Position numbers and translations under genes: made by a program
The notes under the pieces: generated by a model
Seen by the model: only the letters and a program-made list of their open reading frames with translations
What the model was told of the DNA's origin: nothing
Database searches by the model: none
Shown here: positions 63,994 to 64,000 of the stretch, piece after piece
Numbering within the stretch: the stretch's first letter is position 1
How the letters are laid out: each line of letters begins with the position of its first letter
NCBI GenBank assembly: GCA_037389465.1
Contig: JAZARR010000035.1
Span: 118,318-182,317 of the forward strand
DNA from: Baylisascaris procyonis
Taxonomy: Eukaryota; Nematoda; Chromadorea; Rhabditida; Ascarididae
Length of the DNA stretch: 64,000 bases
Direction of reading: 5' to 3'

Positions 63994-64000
63994 TATATAA
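63994..64000 (+). promoter_or_regulatory. TATATAA in U5 (cut by the window end)
   Basis: First seven bases of the motif found in the other four islands. Confidence 0.28.

Larger units (their letters stand above)
1..64000 (+). repeat. Purine-rich satellite built from a ~22-bp monomer
   Basis: Outside the five islands the whole window is a tandem array of monomers of 20-23 bp. The common form is GAAATATTTC followed by AGGAAAGGAAAA: 12 A, 5 G, 4 T and 1 C. The first ten bases are a perfect palindrome containing AATATT; the rest is a homopurine tract that runs on into the GAAA of the next monomer. Variants such as GAAATACTTC, GAAATACCTC, GAAATATTCC, GAAATATCAG and AATATTTTAGG sit at fixed places in longer units, which is what makes higher-order repeats visible. 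A 20-base marker block, TTACATTTGAAGAGAAGTAT followed by TCCGGG, returns about every 0.45 or 0.9 kb. All copies point the same way; I saw no inverted segment. No known satellite family is recognised. Confidence 0.97.
63222..64000 (+). repeat. Island U5, cut by the window end (first 779 bp)
   Basis: Nine-A tract as in U1 and U4. This is the most divergent copy: CTACCTCGGTC for CTACCTCAGGTC, ATGAAAAGAAATACC for ATGAAAAAGGAAATACC, GAGCAGGAGAGG for GAGCGGGAGAGG, and TTATTAGAGTAATG for TTATTAGTGGTAATG. The window ends inside the TATA-like motif. Confidence 0.95.

Noticed and set aside
1..64000. Ribosomal DNA intergenic spacer
   Set aside because: Island plus repeats resembles a spacer with promoters, but no 18S, 5.8S, 28S or 5S sequence occurs between five islands over 63 kb.

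Overview
This window is one continuous block of satellite DNA from a eukaryotic, probably non-vertebrate genome. I find no protein-coding, rRNA or tRNA gene I can support. The organism cannot be named from the sequence. The AT-rich base composition, the hierarchical tandem repeats and the abundant CpG in the non-satellite islands (no vertebrate-like CpG loss) fit an invertebrate; an insect is a guess.

The lowest level is a monomer of about 20-23 bp. It consists of a 10-bp perfect palindrome, GAAATATTTC, followed by a purine tract close to AGGAAAGGAAAA. It runs in one orientation through the whole window, so the + strand is purine-rich and the - strand pyrimidine-rich. Variant monomers are ordered into longer units that can be recognised by fixed marker variants.

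Five near-identical 842-844 bp islands (U1 37-880, U2 6493-7334, U3 12820-13661, U4 39997-40838, U5 63222-64000, cut by the window end) interrupt the satellite. They are of normal sequence complexity and all point the same way. The island-to-island periods are 6456, 6327, 27177 and 23225 bp. Every array between islands starts with a conserved block of about 2.02 kb (P) and ends with a conserved block of about 0.95 kb (E). Between them lie a variable number of 1.86-kb units (Q: a half copy in array 1, one in array 2, two in array 3, none in array 4) and, in arrays 3 and 4, four 4.4-5.5 kb higher-order units (H). Arrays 3 and 4 share the same plan, including the same extra block of about 1.03 kb in the third H unit, so they descend from one large duplicated unit. 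Array 1 holds an H fragment between two junctions and looks like a deletion product of a long array.

If the satellite is transcribed, the island is the only candidate control region. It carries TATATAAG about 65 bp before the array starts, pointing into the array, and further upstream an AATAAA inside a short inverted repeat. Both readings are inference. The many Lys/Arg/Glu-rich (+) and Phe/Leu-rich (-) reading frames are by-products of the purine bias. Array 4 is about 1% shorter than array 3 in every matching block and has many one- or two-base losses. This may be real divergence, but it looks like uneven consensus quality of a long-read assembly.
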